Positions 41,382-50,337 are shown, counted from the first letter of the stretch. The stretch is 53,223 nucleotides of DNA from a virus (IMGVR_UViG_3300048550_000310:1-53223), one strand, 5' to 3'. Program-made: numbers and translations. The notes: a model not told the origin generated them from the letters alone.

Positions 41382-42995
41382 TTAAAATTCACCACGCTGA
41401 ACATCAGCGGGATCTGGTCCTTGAGATTGACCAGTCATTGGTTGTTGCTCTGGAGGCATGGCGTTGGGATCGCCAGCAGCCATAGCGAGATCCATTTCCG
41501 CTGCAGGATCAGGTAAAACACCAGATTCGATTTCAGCAGCGATTTGTTTGTCAATTTCACTGATCTCCCTATCGGTTTGCTTAAGGACCTGACGGCGCAT
41601 GTATTCAACAGAAAAATACTTGCCAACAAAAGGATCCATGTTTGCAACTTGATTCATTCTTTCATTGCGAATTTCAATCTCTTTGAGTTCGGTGAAATAA
41701 TTATCCGCAATATAATCAAATTGAATATGCTCCTTCATCTCATCCCACTCTTCAATAGACATAACGCCTTTAAGAACAAGTTGAGTTTTCAGAAGATCCA
41801 TGAACAGTTCACTGAAACGCTTTCTCAGTCTTGCTACAAATTTCTGGAACTTTACTTCGTCCCTAGTAATTTCAGCAGCACGGCCGATATTGAATGTAGT
41901 CTCAGTTTCAAGTCTCGATGAGGGCACGTTCAAAGCTTTGTAGAGCTTCTTCTGGAAGTATTTTACATCTTCCAATTCACCGAGATTTTGCCCGCCAGGA
42001 AGAGTAGAAATTTCTGTACCGCGCCCTCCCTCGCGGCGGGGTAACCAGAAGTCCTCCAACATGGACATAAACTTCTTGTCATCCTTGATCTCACCCGTAT
42101 TAGCATCGTAAACCATTTTGTTACGATAGCGACTCATAACCTCACGCAGATATTGCTCTGCTTTATTTTTAGGAAGATTACCAACATCAATATAAAAAAT
42201 TCTACGCTCTGGTGCTCTGCTCAAACGATAGATCACCAAAGAATCTTCGATCATACGAAGTTGATTGACTGCCTTAATCGCCTTATGAAGGTGGGAAAGT
42301 GTCATGTTTTTATTCAGGTCTTGAATGCCTGAGTGACAATATGTCACGGAATCAGGAGCAATCTTCATACCCTGATTAGTAGAATTTTTCAGACCCTTTG
42401 GATTATAGAGAAAATACTCTGCACTTTTTCTAGTGAGTTGAGTATTGATATCTACACCACGCAGTTCTTCTGGTTTCCTTTGTTGATACTCAGTTACCTT
42501 GCGAATCTTACGAGGATCAATGTAACGCAACTCGGTAAGTCCACCCCTAGGATTTTTAGGGTCAATAATTTTATGGTAAAATAATCTACCATCAACATAC
42601 CAACGACGAAAGATTTCATATGAACGATTTTCAAAATCTAGCAAACGAAGAATTTGACCAAACTCTTCTCTGATAAGTTTTTTAATCTTTTCAGATGATT
42701 TTAAATTAGATAACTCAACTTCTACGGGTACATCATCAAAATTGCCGCAGATAGTTTCATTTACAATATCATCGACAGCACTATCACATTCCGGTTGCAG
42801 AACCATCTCTCTATAACGAGAAATGAGTTCATGTTCATTGCGAAGAGTTCCATCAAAATCAACGGAATAACCATAATAACCGCCACCTACAATAGGTTGC
42901 GATCCATCCATCGAATCCTTTTGTACAAAAGAAGGACCCTTTGGTTTTTTTTTCGCCCTCTCTAGCGAAAATCCAAATAATTGTTGACCTGCCAT
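41382..42995 (-). CDS. 20: Portal protein gp20
   Basis: 537 aa. RYREMVLQPECDSAVDDIVNE, RRWYVDGRLFYHKIIDP, GLTELRYIDPRKIRKV and LEDFWLPRREGGRGTEISTLPGGQNLGE are the conserved gp20 blocks used as cyanophage markers. It forms the dodecameric ring for DNA entry and tail attachment and nucleates head assembly. The C terminus is Pro/Gln/Met-rich. Confidence 0.96.
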   Translation of the reverse strand: MAGQQLFGFSLERAKKKPKGPSFVQKDSMDGSQPIVGGGYYGYSVDFDGTLRNEHELISRYREMVLQPECDSAVDDIVNETICGNFDDVPVEVELSNLKSSEKIKKLIREEFGQILRLLDFENRSYEIFRRWYVDGRLFYHKIIDPKNPRGGLTELRYIDPRKIRKVTEYQQRKPEELRGVDINTQLTRKSAEYFLYNPKGLKNSTNQGMKIAPDSVTYCHSGIQDLNKNMTLSHLHKAIKAVNQLRMIEDSLVIYRLSRAPERRIFYIDVGNLPKNKAEQYLREVMSRYRNKMVYDANTGEIKDDKKFMSMLEDFWLPRREGGRGTEISTLPGGQNLGELEDVKYFQKKLYKALNVPSSRLETETTFNIGRAAEITRDEVKFQKFVARLRKRFSELFMDLLKTQLVLKGVMSIEEWDEMKEHIQFDYIADNYFTELKEIEIRNERMNQVANMDPFVGKYFSVEYMRRQVLKQTDREISEIDKQIAAEIESGVLPDPAAEMDLAMAAGDPNAMPPEQQPMTGQSQGPDPADVQRGEF

Positions 42996-43032
42996 TACAT
43001 CACTGTGGGGTATACTTTATTTAGTCTGATTA

Positions 43033-43656
43033 TTAATGCTTGATCATAGACCTACTATCATCTCTCTCTACCATACGGTAGTTCTGATATTCAAATTGAA
43101 CTGTAAATTCTTGAACCTGATCATTCGATCCGCTATCTAGTTCAATAGCACCGACCATTGTTGGCCATAACCCATAGAACTTATATGCTGTTGGAATTTG
43201 AGGTCTGTCGTGATTTTTATTCCACTTATCTCTATAGTAAGTATCGAGTCTCAGATCTCCAAAGAAATGAACATTATTTTTATCGGTATTGTACATGTAA
43301 TTATTATCGACATGCCTCATTCCTTTATGCCAATCTAAAAATGTATTTCTTGCTACATGTTTAGAATCATTCATAAATGTAAGTGTCAAAGGTTCAAAAA
43401 CTCGTTCGCCCGGTATTTTATATCCCATACCTCTGTACGGAACATCAATTGATGCAACCTGAGAACCGGGTAATAATGCGCCACGGCAAAGAAATTTCAA
43501 GATTCTTTTTCTTTCTGAATTTTGATCTCCTCTACCACCTAGACCATACATAAAGAATTCGCGTGGCAAATAAACGTGAACTGCAAAAAGATTAGTTCTG
43601 GCAAGTCCACCTAACTTATCAAGTTGAGATTTGAACCTTGTAATACTTGTAGTCAT
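43033..43656 (-). CDS. Tail tube gp19-like paralog A, 207 aa
   Basis: FKSQLDKLGGLARTNLFAVHVYLP, LCRGALLPGSQVASIDVPYRGMGYKIPGERVFEPLTLTFMND and the C-terminal GAIELDSGSNDQVQEFTVQFEYQNY follow the gp19 pattern shared with the next two genes. It diverges most, with a YNTDKNNVHFFGDLRLDTYYRDKW insert. It may be a specialised tube or baseplate-hub protein; T4 itself has tube-like gp48 and gp54. Confidence 0.75.
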   Translation of the reverse strand: MTTSITRFKSQLDKLGGLARTNLFAVHVYLPREFFMYGLGGRGDQNSERKRILKFLCRGALLPGSQVASIDVPYRGMGYKIPGERVFEPLTLTFMNDSKHVARNTFLDWHKGMRHVDNNYMYNTDKNNVHFFGDLRLDTYYRDKWNKNHDRPQIPTAYKFYGLWPTMVGAIELDSGSNDQVQEFTVQFEYQNYRMVERDDSRSMIKH

Positions 43657-43673
43657 CTTTGCCTCATCTATTA

Positions 43674-43697
43674 AAAAGGTCCCTAGTGGGACCTTTT
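43674..43697 (-). terminator. Terminator between tail-tube paralogs
   Basis: Minus strand: AAAAGGTCCC, loop ACTA, GGGACCTTTT continuing TTAA. A 10-bp stem plus T tract 25 nt after the stop of paralog B, reducing read-through into paralog A. Confidence 0.8.
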
Positions 43698-43721
43698 AAA
43701 GTTCCTTAATTATTTAGGAAT

Positions 43722-44336
43722 TTATGCGTAAGTTTCTTTCCAATGGGAAATTTGGAATTCAACTGTGAATTCTTGAATTGCATCATTACTTCCCCAATCC
43801 AAATCAATTGCAGAGATTGCACTAGGATATGCATTTTTAAATTTGTACTCAACAATATTACTTTGAGTTCCACGTCTAGACAATTGTTTAACTGTCATAT
43901 CTACATAAGTGTCATCTGCACCCTGACCTTTTTTGGGTGTCGTTACTCCGAGCTCGGAGAAGTTGTGATCAGTCTGTTGAATCATACCAATCCATATTTC
44001 AAATGCGGATCTTAGTTTATAATCCTGATCGTTCATGATAGTAACAGTCCAAGGTTCAAATGTTCTATCACCTGCAATTTTTAACATACGACCACGAAAA
44101 GGAACTTCCACTACACCAATTGTAGATGCGGGAAGTTGCGCTGCCCTACACATGAACTCACTCAACTCCAGCGACTTCGCTCCTTGATATTTACCGCCAG
44201 TATTTTTTTTCCAATTGACGGCAGCCTTTACACCTGCTGGAAGGTCAAGTCCAACTTTAAATAAATTAGGTCTTGCTAATCCAGCAGTGTCAATAACTGT
44301 ACTCTTAAAAGTTGAAATACTTTGATTTTTTGCCAT
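43722..44336 (-). CDS. Tail tube gp19-like paralog B, 204 aa
   Basis: FKSTVIDTAGLARPNLFKVGLDLPAG, FMCRAAQLPASTIGVVEVPFRGRMLKIAGDRTFEPWTVTIMND and SAISAIDLDWGSNDAIQEFTVEFQISHWK match the 182-aa gp19 in order and often word for word. It is longer by a loop near residue 25-40 and another near 130-145. Either a second tube protein or a specialised terminal ring. Confidence 0.82.
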   Translation of the reverse strand: MAKNQSISTFKSTVIDTAGLARPNLFKVGLDLPAGVKAAVNWKKNTGGKYQGAKSLELSEFMCRAAQLPASTIGVVEVPFRGRMLKIAGDRTFEPWTVTIMNDQDYKLRSAFEIWIGMIQQTDHNFSELGVTTPKKGQGADDTYVDMTVKQLSRRGTQSNIVEYKFKNAYPSAISAIDLDWGSNDAIQEFTVEFQISHWKETYA

Positions 44337-44374
44337 TTTGATATACCTCTAATATTTGTTGAAAAATTAATTAA

Positions 44375-44923
44375 TTACTTCTCTTCTACAGTCCAGTGAC
44401 TATACTGCCACTCACATGTAAATTCTTCAACTGCATCGTTTGAAGCAAAATCAAGATCAATTGCAGACATTGACGATGGGAAAGCATTATGGAACTGATA
44501 CTTTCTAGCCATAGATAAATCATCAGTTGCCTTAGAATCTCGTTTGAAGGCAACTACAGTTAAAGTCGTAGTGTAATCTAGATTACCTGTTTTAGTGTAG
44601 TTGGTTTCGAGATCTTGAATATCTTTAATCCAACTTTCGATGAATTTTCTAACTTCAAATTCTTCGGTATTCATGATGGTAGTAGACCAAGCATCAAAAG
44701 TTCTATCCCCAGGAACATTAAACACCCTTCCTTGAAATGGAATTGCAATAGTTCCGATATTAGATGCGGGAAGAGAAGTTGCTTTAATTAGAAATGAAGA
44801 TTTTGCCGGAATAGTTTTACTCGACAAATTAGTGTTCGTTCCTAACGTCACCTTAAATAGGTTAGACCTGGCGAACCCTGTGTCGATCTTGCTCTTGAAG
44901 TCACTCAAAGATTTTTTTGCCAT
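44375..44923 (-). CDS. 19: Tail tube protein gp19
   Basis: 182 aa, closest in length and position (next to gp18) to canonical gp19. FKSKIDTGFARSNLFKVTLG, LPASNIGTIAIPFQGRVFNVPGDRTFDAWSTTIMN and SAIDLDFASNDAVEEFTCEWQYSHW. It polymerises inside the sheath to form the DNA channel. It has its own TATAAATA promoter at 44960-44967. Confidence 0.9.
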   Translation of the reverse strand: MAKKSLSDFKSKIDTGFARSNLFKVTLGTNTNLSSKTIPAKSSFLIKATSLPASNIGTIAIPFQGRVFNVPGDRTFDAWSTTIMNTEEFEVRKFIESWIKDIQDLETNYTKTGNLDYTTTLTVVAFKRDSKATDDLSMARKYQFHNAFPSSMSAIDLDFASNDAVEEFTCEWQYSHWTVEEK

Positions 44924-44959
44924 ATAATTAACCTACTACGATTTGTACTTGTCTACGAG

Positions 44960-44967
44960 TATTTATA
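44960..44967 (-). promoter_or_regulatory. T4-type late promoter of gp19
   Basis: TATAAATA on the minus strand, 37 nt before the gp19 ATG, directly after the gp18 terminator. Confidence 0.65.
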
Positions 44968-44971
44968 AAAA

Positions 44972-45006
44972 CAAAAAAATTGAGACCCCTTTTTAGGGAG
45001 GTCTCA
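44972..45006 (-). terminator. Terminator after tail sheath gene
   Basis: Minus strand: TGAGACC pairs with GGTCTCA around an inner CCCT/AGGG-type stem, followed by seven T with one preceding A-A. It lies 25 nt after the gp18 stop and just before the gp19 promoter. Confidence 0.8.
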
Positions 45007-45031
45007 AAGTAGAAGTTATGTGTAACTTATA

Positions 45032-47284
45032 TCAGCTAACGACTTCAGCGAATGAAATGCCGGAGCGAGTCGCAATGAAGGAGAGTGTGATATAGTTAAT
45101 CGTTCTTGTCGGTTTTACATAAATCTCAGCAAAGAACTCACCACGATCAACTGCCTCAGGCGGGTTGTTGGATTCGTCACACTTAACGAGGAAGTCAGTT
45201 ACACCACGACGACCTTGAACCATCTGCATATAAGGTTCTACGATATTCAAGAAGAACCCTCTTTGCGCCTCATCGTTCTGCTCAAACAGTTGTGTCTTAG
45301 CAGCTTGCTCGATGAATCTTTCGATGGTCAGGAACAGGCGGCGAACATTGATTCTGTCGAAGGCAGAAGCAAAGGCCAGAGCAGTCTTATCACCATACAG
45401 AACGGTGCCTTGACCAGGGAAAGTTACAATCGGGTTGACTCTGTTAGCATAGAGTTGATCTCTCTGTGCTTTGTTTGGAGTATAACCCATCTTGATAACG
45501 TTTCTCAATACACCCCGAGTGAAACCTGCAGGAGAGAACCAAGGATCTGCGAGAAGATTTGTTTGTACACACAAACCAGCGATATCTGAGTTGCAAGGAA
45601 TATAACGATACTTGTCATTATACTTGTCATAGACATACTTATAACCAGAATCAAACATCATGTAAGAACTGCTAGGTAGAGTCTTAAAGAATTTTACGAT
45701 GTTATCGGTGACGACCTGAGGATCGGTAACACCAAGGACATGTCCACGACGAGGAGAAACATAAGCAACACAATCCTTGCGGAGATCAACAACTTGCATG
45801 ATCGTATTGACCTTAGACAGACCAGAAACATCGGTAGTTCCAGTAGGACCAGTCAAAATAAAGTCAACAGTAACTGCCTCACGATCAGCAATCAAGTCAT
45901 AAGACTTAGCAAGATCGGTGTTGGAAATATCATAGAAACCGCCACTGACGCTATAACTAGTTCCGCCACTAAGTCTATAGTAATAAGAAGCGTTGTTCTT
46001 AGAACCAACAGCAACATTACCTGCAGGATAACTAATACCACCAGCAGCAGAACGAAGTATATTAAATTTACGATTTTCTGCAGAAGCTCCCCAGTTACCA
46101 TCGGACGTATTGGTGTTTGCATCATGAACATCAGTCTCATGCTCACCCCAATAGACATATGCAGACTTAACTTTAATTACCTGAGGATAATAGTTGTTTT
46201 CCCCAACACTTGTCTTAGCATCAGATGCCTTAGAAACGTTCAAGAATCTCTCAAGTAAAGTTCCAGGAGTACCAGTCAGTTTACCATCGATATCAATAAC
46301 GAGAACGTGAAGTTCGTCACGGAATCCTCCTTTACTTGCAGCATATTGGGAAGTGCCAGGACGAGCAGCAACAGAGATCCATTTTGCATTAGGAGCATAT
46401 TCACGCTCTTGATATTCTTCACGAACGGTAGTAATTACTACTGAAGTGGAGTTTGTATCTGTAACAGCATCACTATCTGCAAAATCGATGCTATCCTTGT
46501 CTTTGATGATATAAAGACGACGCTCAATACCAGAAGTAGCAATAACCGCAGTGTTTGTACCCTGAGTTACAGTTTGACCATCAGCAAGGATACCAGTAAC
46601 ACCACCAGAAGGAAGACCGATTTCCAGTTTCTTATTAGTAGCATCCCACGCAAGAACAGTAACTGCTTCTGCAGAACCGCCAATATCAATAGTGGTAGAA
46701 GTTCCGGGCACAAATGTACCTACGATAGTATCTACATCAAGAACAATGCTATACTTAAATACTTCACCAGCAGCACCAGAGGCAGCAGTCAGTGCTTCAT
46801 CAGCAACAAACTCATGCTCGTTACCGGAACCAGGAGCAGGAAGAACAGCAATATGATCAGCACCAGCATCAGTTACGAAAATGCCAATTGAGTTTCCATC
46901 AGTACCGGGTGTTCTAGATGCCCAAGTCCAGGTGTTGGCAGCGATCTCAAAGGAACCTTCGTAGTTGTCAAGATTTTTAATCAGAGGAGCAGTGCCTTGA
47001 TCGGCAGCATTCTTAAGAGCAGTATCAGTAACTCTTACGACCTTAAGAAGACCACCATAAGAAAGAAAGTTTGCTGCGGTGAACCAGTATTCATAGTTAT
47101 AATCGTTGGGTTCACCAAACTTTTCAACGAGTTGTGTTTCAGAAACAATGTCTACAATTTCCTCTACGGGACCTTGTTCAAAAGGACCAGCAAGAAAACC
47201 AACATTCGCTGTTGGCACTACGGCTGTTGTAGTTAGATCCCTTTCCTGGATAACTACCCCAGGCGATAATTGGTTAGATGCCAT
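45032..47284 (-). CDS. 18: Tail sheath protein gp18
   Basis: 750 aa, longer than T4 gp18 (659 aa) but within the cyanophage range. LSPGVVIQERDLTTTAVVPTANVGFLAGPF is the usual N terminus; the C-terminal core FERINVRRLFLTIERFIEQAAKTQLFEQND and IYVKPTRTINYITLSFIATRSG forms the contractile domain. Residues 120-450 are Gly/Thr/Ala-rich surface insertions. Late promoter TATAAATA is at 47327-47334; a terminator follows. Confidence 0.95.
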   Translation of the reverse strand: MASNQLSPGVVIQERDLTTTAVVPTANVGFLAGPFEQGPVEEIVDIVSETQLVEKFGEPNDYNYEYWFTAANFLSYGGLLKVVRVTDTALKNAADQGTAPLIKNLDNYEGSFEIAANTWTWASRTPGTDGNSIGIFVTDAGADHIAVLPAPGSGNEHEFVADEALTAASGAAGEVFKYSIVLDVDTIVGTFVPGTSTTIDIGGSAEAVTVLAWDATNKKLEIGLPSGGVTGILADGQTVTQGTNTAVIATSGIERRLYIIKDKDSIDFADSDAVTDTNSTSVVITTVREEYQEREYAPNAKWISVAARPGTSQYAASKGGFRDELHVLVIDIDGKLTGTPGTLLERFLNVSKASDAKTSVGENNYYPQVIKVKSAYVYWGEHETDVHDANTNTSDGNWGASAENRKFNILRSAAGGISYPAGNVAVGSKNNASYYYRLSGGTSYSVSGGFYDISNTDLAKSYDLIADREAVTVDFILTGPTGTTDVSGLSKVNTIMQVVDLRKDCVAYVSPRRGHVLGVTDPQVVTDNIVKFFKTLPSSSYMMFDSGYKYVYDKYNDKYRYIPCNSDIAGLCVQTNLLADPWFSPAGFTRGVLRNVIKMGYTPNKAQRDQLYANRVNPIVTFPGQGTVLYGDKTALAFASAFDRINVRRLFLTIERFIEQAAKTQLFEQNDEAQRGFFLNIVEPYMQMVQGRRGVTDFLVKCDESNNPPEAVDRGEFFAEIYVKPTRTINYITLSFIATRSGISFAEVVS

Positions 47285-47326
47285 CGTGATATACTCCTAA
47301 AAGTTCCGTTATCGGTTGTCTAGGAT

Positions 47327-47334
47327 TATTTATA
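47327..47334 (-). promoter_or_regulatory. T4-type late promoter of gp18
   Basis: TATAAATA on the minus strand, 43 nt before the gp18 ATG, in the gap after the terminase stop at 47346. Confidence 0.65.
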
Positions 47335-47345
47335 TTTTTGGAACC

Positions 47346-48995
47346 TTATCTAAACTCCCACATATAGGACTTATCACCGTACTCCGCGACCTGCCATACG
47401 TCTCCCTGAGCATCTGCGAAGTATTCATCTTCCATCCCATCATCAATGAAACCAAAGGGTGCCATGTCTTGTTCTATGTTTTCTCTTTGATCATCGTAAA
47501 TGCGTTGACGAACATCATTGTCATGCATCTGTTTAAAGTATTCCTGCATTGCCATCCAAGCAAAGATAACAAGACACATAGCAAGGTCATCGTTACATCC
47601 GTCTTCTGCGGCAAATGATTGACCCTTGACAATGAATGTAGTCAGTTCTGCGATCGTATCGTAATCTGGAATGATTAATTTGTCCTCTTCAATGAGTGCC
47701 TTGAGGTTAGAACATCCAACTTGCTTCACAGCAGTAGACATCTTGACACCCAGTTGTGTCTTCTTACCAGAGAAACCCTGACCCAACTGTTGTCCTGCGC
47801 GACCGCGCATTGCTGCCATCAACAAATTCTCATACTCCAAATCAAACTGAATGATATCTGCAACCTGTCCACCGATATCATTCACTTCACATAAGATATA
47901 CGCATTATTATAGTTCTTTGCAACATCAATAATGACGTTGGGAAAGATAATAGGTTTGATTTCATTGTTTTTATATCTAGCAACCATCTCATATGGTACT
48001 GTCGTAGTATCCATTACACAGAATGCAGAATAATCTTGACTTGTACCACGCGCAACGTCAACCGTTATGATATAGTTGTGATCTGATTCAACACGTTTGT
48101 AAATAGCAAGTCCTTTATTTTGTGCAATTGGATCATGATATGGCATGACCCTTAGTTTGCTTGGACTAATTAGAGTATCAACAGATCCTAAGAACTCACA
48201 TTCAAATTCGACCTTGAATTGTGATTCAGAAGTATTTTTAATTGTTTGTTCTTTCCATGCAGCATCTCTACCGGGAACTGCAGACCAGTGAACCTCTGTT
48301 GGAATATATTCGTTCTTACTTCTTTCAGCATCATGCCAAAGTTTGTAAAACATATTCATCCCGTGTGGGGTAGAAATGATAATTACTTTGGTAGATTTAC
48401 CAGATGAAATAGTAGGATAAACAGAAGCAAAGAACTGGTCAGCGATATGATTCGGAACGAACGCGAATTCGTCCAGAAAAATGACATTAAAAGACATACC
48501 CCTGATGGCACTAGAAGAAGTAGATGCAGCCATGATTTTGCTTCCATTCTCCAGTTCCAGACTACCTCTGTTCCATTGGAGGATTCCTTGCTGGAGCCAT
48601 TTGGGGAGGTTTTCATAACTCAGTTGTAATCTTTGCAGCATCTCACGAGAAGTTGCTGCTTTGTTTGCTAGAATTGCGACATTAACATTCGCATTAAAAA
48701 GAACATACCACAACAGATAACTGGTAACGATAGTAGACTTACCAGACTGTCGCGGTAATTTTGCAATATTGAATCGATTTTCATGAAATTTGTCTACCAT
48801 CTCCTCTTGAAAATCATACATGTCAAAAGGAATCAAACCTTTATCAAGAGAAACAATTCTAATGTATGTTCTAATAAAATAAACAGGATTTTCAGAGCAC
48901 TTGATAATTTCCTCAATCTGTTCCGGAGTAAACTCTTGTTTTACATTAGCTTTAATTAGATTGGGATTACCAAGATATTGTTCAGCGTTAGTCAT
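47346..48995 (-). CDS. 17: Terminase large subunit gp17
   Basis: 549 aa. Packaging ATPase with Walker A LPRQSGKST (80-88) and Walker B VIFLDEFAF near residue 175; the nuclease domain has ITVDVARG and later conserved acidic residues (CEVNDIGG, EDGCNDDLAM). It pumps DNA into the prohead and cuts the concatemer. The start overlaps the stop of the 73-aa gene by 8 nt. Confidence 0.96.
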   Translation of the reverse strand: MTNAEQYLGNPNLIKANVKQEFTPEQIEEIIKCSENPVYFIRTYIRIVSLDKGLIPFDMYDFQEEMVDKFHENRFNIAKLPRQSGKSTIVTSYLLWYVLFNANVNVAILANKAATSREMLQRLQLSYENLPKWLQQGILQWNRGSLELENGSKIMAASTSSSAIRGMSFNVIFLDEFAFVPNHIADQFFASVYPTISSGKSTKVIIISTPHGMNMFYKLWHDAERSKNEYIPTEVHWSAVPGRDAAWKEQTIKNTSESQFKVEFECEFLGSVDTLISPSKLRVMPYHDPIAQNKGLAIYKRVESDHNYIITVDVARGTSQDYSAFCVMDTTTVPYEMVARYKNNEIKPIIFPNVIIDVAKNYNNAYILCEVNDIGGQVADIIQFDLEYENLLMAAMRGRAGQQLGQGFSGKKTQLGVKMSTAVKQVGCSNLKALIEEDKLIIPDYDTIAELTTFIVKGQSFAAEDGCNDDLAMCLVIFAWMAMQEYFKQMHDNDVRQRIYDDQRENIEQDMAPFGFIDDGMEDEYFADAQGDVWQVAEYGDKSYMWEFR

Positions 48996-49209
48996 GTTTT
49001 ACAAAGTGATTTTCAATTGCTTCAATACGCTCTTCGGCGTGTGCAATGATATCCAGTTGCTCTTGAATTGCACCAAGAACATCAGGATGTTCACCAATAC
49101 CTACAGGGTGGTGTAAATAGATTTCTACATTTGCTTTTGCTTTTTTGATATCACCTTCGGCATTAGCACGAAGTGCATCCAGCATATTCTTTCTAAGATC
49201 GCAACTCAT
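48988..49209 (-). CDS. Conserved helical protein upstream of gp17, 73 aa
   Basis: MSCDLRKNMLDALRANAEGDIKKAKANVEIYLHHPVGIGEHPDVLGAIQEQLD... is wholly helical. The position before gp17 is where T4 encodes the small terminase gp16, but the length (73 against 164 aa) and sequence do not fit gp16. It recurs in cyanophages at this place. It overlaps the nuclease gene by 4 nt. A packaging accessory role is only positional inference. Confidence 0.65.
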   Translation of the reverse strand: MSCDLRKNMLDALRANAEGDIKKAKANVEIYLHHPVGIGEHPDVLGAIQEQLDIIAHAEERIEAIENHFVKHD

Positions 49210-49655
49210 ACTAATGTCCCCTTTTCTCTACGAATTTCTCTTAGTGCTTCAAGGTTCATATCTTTAGTGCCACCATCATATGCATGAGCATATCCTTCTT
49301 CGATCATTTGCTCGTTAAGCGACACGTCTCCGTCCCCAATGTAAAGCCAACCAAGAAGACGCCCATATTTACCGACGCCACCAACAAGTTCAGTCCTAAC
49401 AGACAACTCATCATCACCAGCGATAGTCGATTCCAGTTTTTCTTTGAGCCAGTTGGTTGCGTCGATTCCAAGAGCCTTCTCCTCTAAGTTTTTCGTTCTT
49501 TTTTCTGGCGTATCAACGCCTGCAACTCTAACTCTTTCTTTCTTGTATAAATCAAACCCAAGATCAATAGTGACATCAATAGTATCACCATCAAGGACAC
49601 GGTTGATCTCCGTCACTCGGAAGTTGTAGCAGCTCTTCCTGCTCGGTGGTGTCAT
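49206..49655 (-). CDS. Staphylococcal-type nuclease (SNase fold)
   Basis: 149 aa from ATG 49653-49655. INRVLDGDTIDVTIDLG, KKERVRVAGVDTPEKRT and GGVGKYGRLLGWLYIG give the SNase catalytic set (Asp in GDTID, Arg in RVRVAG, Asp/Glu in DTPE, Arg in YGRLLG). No signal peptide, so it is probably intracellular: host DNA degradation or nucleotide salvage. The first 65 nt overlap the upstream membrane microprotein gene. Confidence 0.88.
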   Translation of the reverse strand: MTPPSRKSCYNFRVTEINRVLDGDTIDVTIDLGFDLYKKERVRVAGVDTPEKRTKNLEEKALGIDATNWLKEKLESTIAGDDELSVRTELVGGVGKYGRLLGWLYIGDGDVSLNEQMIEEGYAHAYDGGTKDMNLEALREIRREKGTLV

Positions 49656-49800
49656 TGCTCCCATCTTTTAACTCTGCAAATGCTTGTCTTAGTATGTATA
49701 CGACTACAAACAATGCACCTGCAACTGCAAGTATCACACAGATAATTACTGACCACACAGGGTCGTTAGCATTATCTAGAGGACGTAATAGTAAATTCAT
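49591..49800 (-). CDS. Membrane microprotein, 69 aa
   Basis: From ATG 49798-49800: MNLLLRPLDNANDPVWSV, one strong transmembrane helix (VIICVILAVAGALFVVVYIL), then an acidic tail (KDGSNDTTEQEELLQLPSDGDQP). It overlaps the nuclease start by 65 nt and the upstream gene by ATGA. First of a run of membrane microproteins. Not recognised. Confidence 0.6.
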   Translation of the reverse strand: MNLLLRPLDNANDPVWSVIICVILAVAGALFVVVYILRQAFAELKDGSNDTTEQEELLQLPSDGDQPCP

Positions 49801-50012
49801 AGTGCAATTTTCATCCAAGGTAGTATAGGAGGTATCACTCCAATGAGTCTAAGAAGACCCTCAGCAAAAAGTGCGAGAACAACCCAACCAACACACATAC
49901 TGATAATTCCAGCGTTACGATTATGCTTTCGTATGGCATCATCAATCATCTCCTGGCATTCTTCACGAGTGATACAGTGAGTTGGTTTAATTTGGTCCAT
50001 CCGATGTGTCAT
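49797..50012 (-). CDS. Membrane microprotein, 71 aa
   Basis: Start assumed at ATG 50010-50012 (another at 50000 is possible; neither has a clear ribosome-binding site). A polar head with two cysteines (THCITREECQEMIDDAIRKHNR) is followed by a hydrophobic C-terminal half (IISMCVGWVVLALFAEGLLRLIGVIPPILPW). Joined by ATGA to the 69-aa gene. Not recognised. Confidence 0.55.
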   Translation of the reverse strand: MTHRMDQIKPTHCITREECQEMIDDAIRKHNRNAGIISMCVGWVVLALFAEGLLRLIGVIPPILPWMKIAL

Positions 50013-50163
50013 GGTTTCGTATGAATGGTTCCCAGTGCTCCCAACCATATTTATGTATTGCCCACATTCCTATTACAGGAACAAAGACTAGACACCATGC
50101 CATGAGTCCTAATCCATATGGATTATTTAATACTGCTCCACAGAATCTAGCAAACTGTAACAT
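49987..50163 (-). CDS. Membrane microprotein, 58 aa
   Basis: ATG 50161-50163, stop 49987-49989. MLQFARFCGAVLNNPYG, a transmembrane helix (LGLMAWCLVFVPVIGMWAI) and a Trp/His-rich tail (HKYGWEHWEPFIRNHD). It overlaps the next gene by 26 nt and shares one base with the previous stop (TAATG). Not recognised. Confidence 0.55.
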   Translation of the reverse strand: MLQFARFCGAVLNNPYGLGLMAWCLVFVPVIGMWAIHKYGWEHWEPFIRNHDTSDGPN

Positions 50164-50255
50164 TATTCAAAAAGAGATAAGAGGAAAAGAAACATTCCAA
50201 AGAGGCAAACAACCCCCGTTAAAAAGAATGGAAAGTATTCAACTGGGGTAAGCAT
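50163..50255 (-). CDS. Membrane microprotein, 30 aa
   Basis: ATG 50253-50255, stop 50163-50165. MLTPVEYFPFFLTGVVCLFG followed by MFLFLLSLFE: almost entirely one transmembrane helix. It resembles photosystem-type one-helix subunits in size only. TAATG junction to the 58-aa gene and 17-nt overlap with the 32-aa gene support translation. Confidence 0.45.
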   Translation of the reverse strand: MLTPVEYFPFFLTGVVCLFGMFLFLLSLFE

Positions 50256-50337
50256 TACCTAGTCCCCATACAACAAATAGTGCTATGAAACTGAATATAA
50301 AAAATCCTGTTGCTCTTACGTTAGAAACTTTTTCCAT
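50239..50337 (-). CDS. Membrane microprotein, 32 aa
   Basis: ATG 50335-50337, stop 50239-50241. MEKVSNVRATGFFIFSFIAL continues FVVWGLGNAYPS: a short basic head and one transmembrane helix. It overlaps neighbours by 22 and 17 nt. Not recognised; high-light-inducible and cytochrome small-subunit motifs are not clearly present. Confidence 0.5.
   Translation of the reverse strand: MEKVSNVRATGFFIFSFIALFVVWGLGNAYPS

Noticed and set aside
45740-46258. 172-aa plus-strand frame across gp18
   Set aside because: Antisense to the tail sheath gene, biased composition, no promoter or ribosome-binding site.
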